Of a stretch of DNA of 64,000 nt, positions 1 through 7,986 are shown in pieces. The notes under the pieces are model-generated. The model was not told the DNA's origin. It worked only from the letters and a program-made list of their open reading frames with translations, and did not search any database. Source of the stretch: Planctomycetaceae bacterium. GTDB lineage: Bacteria; Planctomycetota; Planctomycetia; Planctomycetales; Planctomycetaceae. Both the position numbers and the translations under genes were made by a program. How positions within the stretch are numbered: position 1 is the first letter of the stretch; each line of letters opens with the position of its first letter. The DNA is taken from positions 62,001-126,000 of the forward strand of contig JACCRE010000240.1 of NCBI GenBank assembly GCA_013813775.1, in the 5' to 3' direction.

Positions 1-3
1 GCT

Positions 4-870
4 ATGAAGAAGATCCTCGTCCAGCTCGATAGCGACCTTCAGCCGAGCGTCTTCGATCGCGTCGTCGCGATCGACGCCGGCGCCGATGACGTCTTCGCTT
101 ACGGCAACGTGCAGCCCGACCAGGTCGAAGGTCTCGTCCACGGAGCGATTTTCACGCGGGGGCCGAAGGATCTGAAGAACACGGCGGTCTTCATCGGCGG
201 TCGCGATGTCGATGCGGGTCAGAAATTGCTCGACAGAGTCACGAAAACCTTTTTCGGCCCGATCCGCGTCTCGTCGATGATCGACTGCAACGGCTCGAAT
301 ACCACGGCCGCGGCTGCGGTGCTGGCAGCGGGCCGCCATGTCGACCTGTCGAAGGCGACCGTCGTCGTCTTCGGCGGCACGGGGCCGGTCGGTCAGCGGG
401 TCAGTGAACTGGTGGCTTCTTCTGGTGGGACCGTTCGGATCACGAGCCGCGATCTCGAACGTGCTGAAGAAGTCGCCAACGTGCTCCGTGAGCATGTCAA
501 AGGGGACGGAAAGATCGAGGCCCACGAAACCGCCAGTCGGTCCGGCAAGCTCGCCGCGCTCAAAGGAGTCCAGGTGGTGTTCGCCGCGGGCGCCGCCGGC
601 GCCCGTTTCCTGACCGAGAAGGAATGGTCGGGCATCGAAGGCTTCAGAGTCGCTGTTGATCTGAACGCCGTGCCACCCACCGGCCTTGAAGGCATCGACT
701 TGCAGGACAAAGGGCAGGAACGCCACGGGGTGATCTGCTACGGCGCCCTCGGCGTCGGCGGGCTGAAGATGAAGATTCATAGGACAGCCATTGGCCGCAT
801 GTTTGAAACCAATGATCGCGTGTACGACGTGCGAGCGATCTTCGAGCTGGGGCGCGAACTGGGCGTATGA
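4..870 (+). CDS. mtdB: Methylene-tetrahydromethanopterin dehydrogenase (MtdB/MtdA family)
   Basis: Family role: NAD(P)-dependent oxidation of methylene-H4MPT to methenyl-H4MPT in the cytoplasmic formaldehyde oxidation/C1-transfer pathway. The 288-aa length fits the family. A conserved segment near residues 96-105 (DCNGSNTTAA) matches the substrate/pterin side. A Rossmann signature VVVFGGTGPVGQRV near residues 119-132 marks the dinucleotide site. The C-terminus has the LGVGGLKMKIHR stretch typical of MtdA/MtdB. The gene is complete, but only three bases precede the ATG, so its ribosome site and any upstream operon partners lie outside the window. H4MPT-cofactor genes lie about 3.5 kb downstream at 4381-5972, which supports an H4MPT enzyme over a folate enzyme. 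MtdA versus MtdB versus MtdC cannot be settled by eye. Confidence 0.88.
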   Translation: MKKILVQLDSDLQPSVFDRVVAIDAGADDVFAYGNVQPDQVEGLVHGAIFTRGPKDLKNTAVFIGGRDVDAGQKLLDRVTKTFFGPIRVSSMIDCNGSNTTAAAAVLAAGRHVDLSKATVVVFGGTGPVGQRVSELVASSGGTVRITSRDLERAEEVANVLREHVKGDGKIEAHETASRSGKLAALKGVQVVFAAGAAGARFLTEKEWSGIEGFRVAVDLNAVPPTGLEGIDLQDKGQERHGVICYGALGVGGLKMKIHRTAIGRMFETNDRVYDVRAIFELGRELGV

Positions 871-907
871 TTCGTTGATCGAGCGAATCATTGGCAAGTC
901 GATGGCG

Positions 908-960
908 TAAGCCGTCGGGTCAAGCGCGTTACGGCTCGACCCACGGGCTGCCGCCCACGG
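908..960. repeat. Imperfect inverted repeat in the mtdB-bamA gap
   Basis: The 336-base gap 871-1206 holds no convincing gene. Near its left side, AAGCCGTCGGGTCAAGC (from 909) is followed after a short spacer by GGCTCGACCCACGGGCT, an imperfect reverse complement. It could form a hairpin of about 17 pairs with mismatches. This style of GGGTC/GACCC palindrome is familiar to me as a dispersed element in planctomycete genomes (recollection, not checked). The rest of the gap is probably the 5' region of bamA. Confidence 0.45.
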
Positions 961-1206
961 CTGGAAACTCGACATTCCAACGCCGTAGAAGCGCGCGAAC
1001 CATCCTATTGCCGGGTTCGGCGGATTGTGTTACTGGTTCCCGCCCCGTCCAAGGCGGGTCATGTCACCAGTGCGCAAGCGGCTGTGCTGGCGGTTTCTGC
1101 CGGCGATCGACAGCAAGGAATCGCTGTCGAGGCTGCAAGTTGTGCAAGGTGGCGAACGGCCCGCATCGCGACTTTCCCCAGACCACCCACAGCGACGAGA
1201 GGTGTC

Positions 1207-4185
1207 ATGGACGACACCGGACCGTTTCACGGCCCGCGCCGCCGCTGCATCCGCGTTCTTTCGCGGCTGCTTCCGGTCGCGCTCGCAATGATTGCGCTCG
1301 TCGCCGGGTCTGCGGAGGCGCAAGACCTCGTGCCCGAGATGTTGCCGCCCGATCTGGGACCGGCCGACGCTTCGGCGTCCGCTTCCGGAACGCTGGACCA
1401 GCCATTGGCCGACGTGAAGGTCGAAGGCAACCGCACGATTCCGATTTCGGCGATCGCACAGCACATCAAGAGCAAGCCGGGTCGCGCTGTGTCGAGCCAG
1501 ATGATCTCGGCCGACACACAGGCTCTGATGCAAACCCGCTGGTTCATCACCGTCGAGCCGCGCGTCGTTTACACCGATGCCGGCCAAGTGCTGATTTTCC
1601 GAGTCATCGAGCGGCCGATCGTGCGATTGATCGAGTATCGCGGGGCCGACAAGATCAAGGTCAAGCATCTTGCCGCGCTCACGGGCCTCAAGGCCGACTT
1701 CAGTCCCTACGACCCGCATACGAACATTGAAGCGGCGCGCCGGATTGAAGATCACTACCAAGAGAAGGGCTTCTTCTTCGCGAAGGTGACTCTTGTCAAA
1801 GGTGACAAACCGGAAGACCGTGAAGTCATCTTCGACATCTTCGAAGGCCACAAGGTCCGCGTGTTCGACGTGAAGTTCCACGGCAACGAGCAGTGGTTCA
1901 ATTCGTCCGGCTATCTGAAGACCAAGCTGCAAACCGAGCGGATGTTTCCGATCGTGCCGGGCTGGCTCGCACTGCCGTTCGGCGCGTTCTACAAGCCCGA
2001 GACGATTCCGAACGACATCGTCGCCCTGCGGAAGTATTACGAAGGATTGGGCTTCTTCGACGTCGCGATCGAGCACAAGGTGCGGTTCAACGATGAAAAG
2101 TCGCAGGTCACGATCGACTATTTCATCACCGAAGGCACGCGCTACCGCGTGAGCGGCATCCGGTACGAAGGCAATCAGGTCTACAGCGTCGACGAGCTTA
2201 CCGAAAAGCGGGAACTCAATCCGGGCGAGTTCTTCAACGAACGCGAGATGAACAAGGATCTCGCGAAGATGAACGAGATGTACGGCAGCCTCGGCCGGCT
2301 GTACGCCTCGGTCTCGCCGAACCCGCAGTTCACCGAAACGCCCGGCGAGGCGGTGCTCGTCTATCGAATCAACGAAGACAAACCCTATTACGTGCGCGAC
2401 GTCGTGGCGCATATTCGCGGCGATCACCCGCACACCAAGATCACCGTGCCGCTCAACATGAGCCGCATCCACCCCGGTGATCTCGCCGACCCCAAGCTGA
2501 TCAAGAAGACTCAGTCGCGCATCCAGGGATCGGGAATCTTTGAGAGCGGTGCCGAAGGCGTGCAGATCGACATCAAACGCGTCGGCTTCAAGGACGACGA
2601 AGACGATCCCACGTTCCGTGGGCAAAGCGACGACGGAGCCGACCCCTGGTCCGGCTCGACGACCGCGTACCGGCCCGATAACCCATTCGTTGCTCAAGCC
2701 ACTCCAGATCTCGCCACCGATAATCCATTCGCCATCGATGCACCGGCCGCGGTGACGGCACCAACCATCGCCGTGACGGCCCCCCCACGGGGCTACGTGC
2801 CGCCGATCGATCGACCGATGCGTCAGTCGTCGCCGCAACCGCCGGTGACGCAAGTCGCCGCCAGCGCACCCGCGGCACGCACGAGCTTCGCATCTCCTGC
2901 GTCGCCGACTGCTCCGAGCGACGATCGACCGGTCTTTGATGATCCGTTCATGGGAGGCGCTCCCCCCGTTCAGACAGCCCAGGCGACCGTGAATCCCTAT
3001 GGCCAGGCCGGTCAGATTCAGCCGCTCGCCGGTCAGGTCGGTGACTATTCGCCGCCATGGATTCCGTCGAGTCCGCAGGGGGATCCGTTCGCCGATTACC
3101 CGAACGGTCAGCCTCCGGGATTCGTCGACCTCAACATCAGCGCCACCGAAGCTCGCACCGGCCGGTTGATGGTCGGTGCGGGCGTGAACAGTAACTCGGG
3201 CGTCGTCGGCAACATCGTGTTGAGCGAAGACAACTTCGACATCCTGCGGTTCCCCCGCAGTCCGCAGGACATCTTCAACGGCACCGCCTTCCGCGGCGCC
3301 GGACAGCGGTTCCGCGTCGAGGCCGTGCCCGGCAACGTCGTCAGCCGCTATCTCGTGAGCTGGACCGATCCCTTCTTCCTCGACAGCGATTACAGCCTGG
3401 GCGTCAGCGGGTTCTACTTCAAACGCTTCTATCCCGACTGGAACGAAGAGCGCGGCGGCGGTCGCCTCAACGTCGGCCGGCAGCTCACGCAGAACCTTTC
3501 CGCCAGCGCGATCTTTCGGGCCGAGAACGTCGACATCTCGAATCCGACCGTCCCGACGCCCCAAATTCTGCAAGACGCGCTGGGCAGCAGCATGTTGCTG
3601 ACGGCCGGCGGTGCGTTGACGTGGGACAATCGTGACTCGCCGCTGTTGCCGTCGGAAGGCCAGTTCGCCGAGCTGACCTATACGCAGGGCATTCAGGACT
3701 ATCAGTTCCCGCGCGTCGATCTCGAGGCGACGCAGTATTTCACCGTCTTCAGCCGCCCCGACGGCACCGGCAAGCACATCTTCTCGGTCGGAGGCCAGCT
3801 TGGCTGGACGGGCGACGACACGCCGATCTTTGAACGCTACTTCGCGGGCGGTTTCCAGAGCTTGCGCGGCTTCGAGTTCCGCGGCGTGGGTCCGCGCGAG
3901 TTCGGCGTGAACATCGGCGGCCAGTTCCTCGTCGCCGGCTCATTGCAATACATGTTCCCGCTGCTCGCAAACGACGCCTTGCACGGCGTGATCTTCAGCG
4001 ACTTCGGAACCGTGAACGAGGACGTGTCGCTCGACGACTTCCGCGCCAGCGTCGGCACGGGCCTTCGCGTCGCGATTCCCGCGTTCGGCCCGGCGCCGCT
4101 CGCGTTCGACTTCGCCTTCCCGATCGCCAAAGCGGACGGCGACGAGACGCAGATCTTCAGCTTCTACGTCGGGTTGCAGCGGTAG
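1207..4185 (+). CDS. bamA: BamA/Omp85-type outer membrane assembly protein with a long linker
   Basis: Predicted outer-membrane insertase for beta-barrel proteins. I chose the ATG at 1207 (992 aa) over the upstream in-frame start at 1027. It follows a purine-rich GAGAGG and begins a plausible signal sequence: an Arg-rich n-region, a hydrophobic LLPVALAMIALVAG, then AEAQD. Residues about 65-455 contain successive POTRA-like units, for example VKVEGNRTIPISAI, YRGADKIKVKHL and IRYEGNQVYSVDEL. Residues about 460-635 are low-complexity, rich in Pro, Ala, Gln and Ser, and contain repeated D-NPF segments. Residues about 638-992 form the Omp85 barrel, with the loop-6 motif FQSLRGFEFRG and a terminal aromatic strand FYVGLQR. 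The linker is unusual for BamA. It sits between C1 genes but has no obvious functional link to them. TamA is the alternative, less likely with this many POTRA units. Confidence 0.9.
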   Translation: MDDTGPFHGPRRRCIRVLSRLLPVALAMIALVAGSAEAQDLVPEMLPPDLGPADASASASGTLDQPLADVKVEGNRTIPISAIAQHIKSKPGRAVSSQMISADTQALMQTRWFITVEPRVVYTDAGQVLIFRVIERPIVRLIEYRGADKIKVKHLAALTGLKADFSPYDPHTNIEAARRIEDHYQEKGFFFAKVTLVKGDKPEDREVIFDIFEGHKVRVFDVKFHGNEQWFNSSGYLKTKLQTERMFPIVPGWLALPFGAFYKPETIPNDIVALRKYYEGLGFFDVAIEHKVRFNDEKSQVTIDYFITEGTRYRVSGIRYEGNQVYSVDELTEKRELNPGEFFNEREMNKDLAKMNEMYGSLGRLYASVSPNPQFTETPGEAVLVYRINEDKPYYVRDVVAHIRGDHPHTKITVPLNMSRIHPGDLADPKLIKKTQSRIQGSGIFESGAEGVQIDIKRVGFKDDEDDPTFRGQSDDGADPWSGSTTAYRPDNPFVAQATPDLATDNPFAIDAPAAVTAPTIAVTAPPRGYVPPIDRPMRQSSPQPPVTQVAASAPAARTSFASPASPTAPSDDRPVFDDPFMGGAPPVQTAQATVNPYGQAGQIQPLAGQVGDYSPPWIPSSPQGDPFADYPNGQPPGFVDLNISATEARTGRLMVGAGVNSNSGVVGNIVLSEDNFDILRFPRSPQDIFNGTAFRGAGQRFRVEAVPGNVVSRYLVSWTDPFFLDSDYSLGVSGFYFKRFYPDWNEERGGGRLNVGRQLTQNLSASAIFRAENVDISNPTVPTPQILQDALGSSMLLTAGGALTWDNRDSPLLPSEGQFAELTYTQGIQDYQFPRVDLEATQYFTVFSRPDGTGKHIFSVGGQLGWTGDDTPIFERYFAGGFQSLRGFEFRGVGPREFGVNIGGQFLVAGSLQYMFPLLANDALHGVIFSDFGTVNEDVSLDDFRASVGTGLRVAIPAFGPAPLAFDFAFPIAKADGDETQIFSFYVGLQR

Positions 4186-4198
4186 TCGGAATAGCGAG

Positions 4199-4294
4199 CC
4201 GCGAAGAGCGTGAAGACCTCGAAGAGGCTCATCCGCGGTCAATCGCGAAAATGAAGGTCGCTCGAAAGACCTTCGTGATCTTGGTGCTTCGCGG
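4199..4294. repeat. Short inverted-repeat element between bamA and the DUF447 gene
   Basis: CCGCGAAG at 4199-4206 is exactly mirrored by CTTCGCGG at 4287-4294. The inner sequence also pairs imperfectly through GAAG/CTTC-rich arms, so the 96-base unit could fold as one long hairpin. It begins 14 bases after the bamA stop and occupies about half of the 195-base gap. It may be a non-autonomous dispersed element and could also act as a transcription end point for bamA. There is no T-run. Confidence 0.5.
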
Positions 4295-4380
4295 TTCAAG
4301 TTCTTTCAGATCGAGCGGCGGTTTGCGGCTGTCGTCCGTGAGGCTAAGATCGAGCGGCCCTGCTTTCCGCCACGGTCGCC

Positions 4381-4977
4381 ATGATCCTCGAAGGGATTGT
4401 CACCACTCGCAACGCCGACGGGAGCGCGAACATCGCGCCGATGGGGCCGAAGGTGCGTCTCGCGGACGACGGCTCGCCGCAGTTCGATCGCTTCCTGCTG
4501 CGGCCCTTCAAGTCCTCGTTGACTTTTCAGAACATCGCCCGCGAACGCTGCGGCGTATTGCACGTGACCGACGACGTGCTGCTGATCACGAAGGCCGCCG
4601 TGCTCGCGTCATTCGAGCCGCCCGCTCTTCGACCTGCGGACAAGGTCGCGGGAGGTATTCTCGTCGACTGCTGCCGGTTCTACGAGTTCGTCGTCGATGA
4701 GTTCGACGACGCCTTAGAACGCTCTTCCATCGAGGCCCGCGTCGTACACGAAGGCGTCGTGCGCGACTTCTTCGGCCTGAACCGCGCGAAACACGCCGTC
4801 GTCGAAGCGGCGATTCTCGCGACAAGGCGGCATCTCATTCCGGCGGGCGACTTGCGGGCCGATTTCGAGCGGTTGAGACCGTTGATCGAGAAAACAGGCG
4901 GACCGAAGGAGCATGAGGCGTTCGCGTTGCTGGAAGCGTTCGTCAACGAGGCGTCGGTCGCGGAGGCGGACCGATGA
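4381..4977 (+). CDS. DUF447 family protein (H4MPT/C1-associated)
   Basis: This 198-aa protein opens with MILEGIVTTRNADGSANIAPMGPKV, the hallmark of the DUF447 family. The family has a split-barrel flavin-binding-like fold and is found in methanogens and in bacteria with H4MPT-linked C1 metabolism. The exact reaction is not established. Its stop overlaps the start of the next gene (beta-RFAP synthase) by four bases as ATGA, so the two are almost certainly translated together. That supports a role in making or using the H4MPT cofactor. No signal peptide or membrane segment is seen. Confidence 0.82.
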   Translation: MILEGIVTTRNADGSANIAPMGPKVRLADDGSPQFDRFLLRPFKSSLTFQNIARERCGVLHVTDDVLLITKAAVLASFEPPALRPADKVAGGILVDCCRFYEFVVDEFDDALERSSIEARVVHEGVVRDFFGLNRAKHAVVEAAILATRRHLIPAGDLRADFERLRPLIEKTGGPKEHEAFALLEAFVNEASVAEADR

Positions 4978-5972
4978 CTGGTGTCGTCGAGGTTCGCACC
5001 GGAGCCCGCCTGCACTTCGGGCTATTCGCGACGACACCACCGGGCAGGCCTTTCGGCGGCATCGGCCTGATGATCGATCGGCCGGGGTTCGTGCTTCAAG
5101 CCTGGCGGACGAGACGCGAGGATCGAGTGTTCGCGTCGCCGGAGCTTGCGGGGCGGATCACGGAGTTCGTCGCTGGCGTGCGGACCGATCTTCAGCGCCC
5201 ATGGGTGGGCCAAAGCGTAGAAGACCCGGCGGCGCCCGTGGCGTTCCGCATCGTGAAGACGATCCCGTCGCACCGCGGTTTCGGCTCCGGCACGCAGCTT
5301 GCCTATGCCGTGGCGGCCGCGATGGAGCGAGTGCTCGACGTCCGGCCCGTGATGGGCGGCTGCGATCTCGGTCGCGGCAAACGCTCGGCCGTCGGCACGT
5401 TGGGCTTCGGCGACGGCGGGTTCATCACCGATAGGGGATTTGAACACAGGACGAGCCTCGAAACGCGATGGAACCGCCGGGATGTTCCCACGGACTGGCG
5501 GTTCGTGATCGTGGACCCGCTCGGACCCGGCGGACCTGCCGGCGCGGCGGAATCGACGGGCTTTCAAGCCCTGCCGCCGATGTCGCGGTGCGCAACCGAG
5601 GCGTTGTTTGAGTTCCTGGCGGAGCAGATTCTGCCGGGCCTCGATCAAAGCGACTTCGCCCGCTTCGCGGGAGGCATCGCCGATTTCAACAGGCTTGTCG
5701 GCGAGCACTTCGCCCCCATTCAGGGAGGCGTCTATGGACATCCGCTGATCCGCAATTTGGCGGAGTCGCTCAACGAAACGAAGTGGCCGTATCTGGCACA
5801 GTCGTCATGGGGGCCGGCGGCGGTGGCGCCATGCGAAAGCGAAGGCTCGGCGAACGAGCTGATCGCGTTCCTGAATCGGCACGTCTCGCAAGACGAGGCG
5901 AAGATGTTCGTCGCGAAGCCGATGAATCACGGGGCCACGGTCAGACGCTTCCGCCGGAAGCCTGCAACATGA
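4974..5972 (+). CDS. Beta-ribofuranosylaminobenzene 5'-phosphate synthase family protein
   Basis: Predicted beta-RFAP synthase (MptG-like), the committed step of tetrahydromethanopterin biosynthesis, joining p-hydroxybenzoate or p-aminobenzoate to PRPP. The 332-aa sequence has the family N-terminus VRTGARLHFGLF, a Gly-rich GRPFGGIGLMID, and the GHMP-like segment HRGFGSGTQLAYAVAAAME at about residues 101-119. A second signature, GKRSAVGTLGFGDGGF, follows. The overlap with the DUF447 gene and the nearby mtdB fit a C1-pathway locus. The neighbouring gene on the far side is convergent, so this ends the unit. Confidence 0.88.
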   Translation: MTGVVEVRTGARLHFGLFATTPPGRPFGGIGLMIDRPGFVLQAWRTRREDRVFASPELAGRITEFVAGVRTDLQRPWVGQSVEDPAAPVAFRIVKTIPSHRGFGSGTQLAYAVAAAMERVLDVRPVMGGCDLGRGKRSAVGTLGFGDGGFITDRGFEHRTSLETRWNRRDVPTDWRFVIVDPLGPGGPAGAAESTGFQALPPMSRCATEALFEFLAEQILPGLDQSDFARFAGGIADFNRLVGEHFAPIQGGVYGHPLIRNLAESLNETKWPYLAQSSWGPAAVAPCESEGSANELIAFLNRHVSQDEAKMFVAKPMNHGATVRRFRRKPAT

Positions 5973-5978
5973 CGGATC

Positions 5979-6003
5979 GGCCGCGAGCGGCCGGCTTGGC
6001 CGG
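5979..6003. terminator. GC-rich hairpins between convergent genes
   Basis: The 57-base gap between two convergent genes contains GGCCGC-GA-GCGGCC (5979-5992). Partly overlapping it is CCGGC-TTG-GCCGG (5991-6003). Either could form a stable stem and serve both strands, but neither is followed by a T-run, so intrinsic termination is uncertain. Confidence 0.3.
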
Positions 6004-6029
6004 GATCGTACGTGCAAACGCGAACCGTT

Positions 6030-6449
6030 CTATGCCGCCCGGCGCGATGCCTCGTCGCCTCGATCGAGCAGCTTCGCGATCTGTTCGTCGCTGTAGCCGG
6101 CCTGTTTGAGCAGGCGGGCGGCGTGCGAGCGCTCGTCGAACGGCAGGATCGCGAGTTCGCCCTGCGCGGCGAATGCCTTGAGAGCGGCTTCCAGCCGTGT
6201 GGCGGCTTTGTCGGCCTCGTCGGTGAGTGTTTGCAGCGTCGCCGCGCGCGTCTGGTAGGTGGCATCGATCTCGCGCGAGTAGTCATAGAGCCGGGCTTCG
6301 CATGCATTGACGCGGCGCACGACGGCGTCGGCCCGCCCGGCGACGTTGGGAGTTTCGGTCGCGGCACGCCGTCGTCCCGCGCGGCGCGTCAGGACACCGC
6401 TGGCGACGAGCAGGCAGGCGATGAACAGAATGCCGTTTTCGAGGGTCAT
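6030..6449 (-). CDS. Small single-pass membrane protein with coiled coil
   Basis: Not a family I can name with confidence. I chose the ATG at 6449 (139 aa) because it starts directly with a hydrophobic segment, LENGILFIACLLVASGVL, which a bitopic protein would have. An Arg-rich cytosolic stop follows (RRAGRRRAA). Residues about 30-90 are helical and heptad-like (Ala/Glu/Leu-rich, many Arg). The C-terminus has a helix-turn-helix-like stretch ARLLKQAGYSDEQIAKLLDRG. An upstream in-frame start at 6503 would add 18 residues with no recognisable content. The gene is convergent with the beta-RFAP synthase gene and lies downstream of larC on the same strand, with a repeat-filled gap between. Confidence 0.6.
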   Translation of the reverse strand: MTLENGILFIACLLVASGVLTRRAGRRRAATETPNVAGRADAVVRRVNACEARLYDYSREIDATYQTRAATLQTLTDEADKAATRLEAALKAFAAQGELAILPFDERSHAARLLKQAGYSDEQIAKLLDRGDEASRRAA

Positions 6450-6490
6450 TGACTTGGAATCCTGATGCGACACGGCCAACCCGTGGCGGA

Positions 6491-6612
6491 ACTTTTGCCG
6501 CAAAGAGGCACAAAGGGCACAAAACAGAATTAGAACGTCGAGGCGTCCAACAGGAATCTCTCTCCTTTAGCGTGTTTTGTGCCTCATCGCGGCCAAAGGA
6601 CTTTTGCAGCCA
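6491..6612. repeat. Inverted-repeat element downstream of larC
   Basis: GGCACAAAAC at 6516-6525 is exactly complementary to GTTTTGTGCC at 6574-6583. The outer flanks (CTTTTGCCGCAAAG and the region ending GGACTTTTGCAGCC) carry similar motifs in imperfect form. The unit fills most of the gap between larC and the small membrane protein. It resembles short non-autonomous palindromic elements and is unrelated in sequence to the other inverted repeats in this window. Confidence 0.5.
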
Positions 6613-6629
6613 AGCTCGAACTTGCGACA

Positions 6630-7889
6630 CTAGCCGTGATTGTCATGATCGTGGCTGTGTCCGTGATCGTGGCTGTGCCCGTGGTCGTGGCTGTGCCCAG
6701 AATCCTTGGAAACCGCTTTGATCGACGTGCAGAACTGGCTGGTCGCGGCGCGGTAGACTTCGCGGAGCGGCACTCCGGCCGCTCCGGCGACACGGGCGCA
6801 GTCGTCGAACTCGGGCGTGAAGACCGCAGGCTCGCCGTGGCGCCAACCGAGCTTGCCGCGGACGGGGCCGAACGCCGTCTGTACGGTTTCCTCCTGCCGA
6901 AACCGCTTCGCCCGCTCGACCGTATGCCGGCGCACGCCGAATGTGTTGGTTTCGCGGAACAGGATGTCTTCGAGCGTGTCGGCAAGGTGCGGCGGGGCGA
7001 TCACGCTCAGCAGCACGCCGGGCCGGTCCTTCTTCATCTGAACCGGCGTGTTGAACACGTCGAGCGCGCCGGCATCGAAAAGCTTCTGCTTCGTATGGCC
7101 GATGATTTCGCCGCTGATGTCGTCGAGATTCGTCTCCAGCAGCACGACGACGTCACGATCGGGCGTGGGTTCGGCTGTGCCGACGAACATCCGCAACAGG
7201 TTCGCCCGGCCGGGCACGTCGCGGGTGCCGGCGCCGTAGCCGATGCGCTCGATCGCGAACTCGGGCAGCGGACCGAAGCGATCGACGATCGTCTTCAGGA
7301 TCGCGGCCCCGGTCGGCGTGGTCAGTTCCGCCTCGACCGGAATGTCAACCAGCGGAATGCCTTTGAGGAGTTCAGCGGTCGCGGGAGCCGGAACCGTGCA
7401 GATGCCGTGCGCGATTTTAACCTGCCCGCGGCCCGTCGGAATGCGGCTCGCGACGACTTGATCGGCCCCCAGCAGATCGAAGCCCACGGCGGCGGCGACG
7501 ATGTCGACGATCGAATCGACCGCACCGACTTCGTGGAAGTGCACGTCGTCGAGCGACATGCCGTGCACGGTCGCCTCGGCGACGGCGACGGCGCGGAAGA
7601 GTTCTTCGGCCAGCGAGCGTTGTTTCGGCGACAGGCCGGAGGCGTTCGCCAGAATCTCGCGAATGTCGGCGTAGGTGCGATGAACGTGCTGCGGTGGATG
7701 CTCGACACGCAGCGCCTTCGCTCGAAAGCCCTCTTTCAGCACGTCGTCGAGCCTGACACGAACTCCCTCCAAGCCGAGCGACGTCACGATCCGTCGGATC
7801 TCTTCAAAATCGACGCCGCAATCGACCAGCGCCGCGACGGTCATGTCGCCGCTGATGCCCATCGAGCAGTCGAGATATGCAATTCTCAC
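6630..7889 (-). CDS. larC: Nickel pincer cofactor biosynthesis protein LarC with His-rich tail
   Basis: LarC is the CTP-dependent nickel insertase that finishes the pyridinium nickel pincer cofactor, for example that of lactate racemase. The 419-aa protein has the family start MRIAYLDCSMGISGDM, then FHEVGAVDSIVDIVAAA, ELTTPTGAAIL and NLDDISGEIIG. It is one continuous reading frame, unlike the two-part LarC1/LarC2 arrangement described in some lactobacilli. The start is GTG at 7889, supported by the conserved N-terminus. The last about 22 residues are His/Asp/Ser/Gly repeats (GHSHDHGHSHDHG), encoded by about three imperfect 18-base repeats near 6634-6695. That tail is a plausible nickel store or delivery segment. 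larB, larE and a LarA-type racemase are not nearby. Confidence 0.92.
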   Translation of the reverse strand: MRIAYLDCSMGISGDMTVAALVDCGVDFEEIRRIVTSLGLEGVRVRLDDVLKEGFRAKALRVEHPPQHVHRTYADIREILANASGLSPKQRSLAEELFRAVAVAEATVHGMSLDDVHFHEVGAVDSIVDIVAAAVGFDLLGADQVVASRIPTGRGQVKIAHGICTVPAPATAELLKGIPLVDIPVEAELTTPTGAAILKTIVDRFGPLPEFAIERIGYGAGTRDVPGRANLLRMFVGTAEPTPDRDVVVLLETNLDDISGEIIGHTKQKLFDAGALDVFNTPVQMKKDRPGVLLSVIAPPHLADTLEDILFRETNTFGVRRHTVERAKRFRQEETVQTAFGPVRGKLGWRHGEPAVFTPEFDDCARVAGAAGVPLREVYRAATSQFCTSIKAVSKDSGHSHDHGHSHDHGHSHDHDNHG

Positions 7890-7939
7890 GTTGGAATCCT
7901 TGGACGTCGGGCCGGGAGTTTAGTTGGACCCGGCGAACG

Positions 7940-7986
7940 TGAGAAGAGGGGTCGGGGTCAGGGATCGGAGACCAGGAGTCAGGATT
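7940..7986. repeat. Purine-rich dispersed repeat overlapping a gene end
   Basis: A G/A-rich tract with repeated GGGGTCAGGGATC-type units ends in AGGAGTCAGGATT (7974-7986). The same 13 bases recur at 29484-29496, in a hairpin-forming intergenic element. Here it covers the stop codon of the minus-strand gene at 7979. It lies between that gene and larC. Confidence 0.4.

Noticed and set aside
1030-3777. 915-aa minus-strand frame opposite bamA
   Set aside because: Shadow frame in GC-rich DNA: Arg/Asp/Val/His-rich without domains, fully antisense to a clear BamA gene.
6630-7889. Programmed frameshift in larC
   Set aside because: Here the frame is continuous through both halves, so the split LarC1/LarC2 form described elsewhere is not needed.
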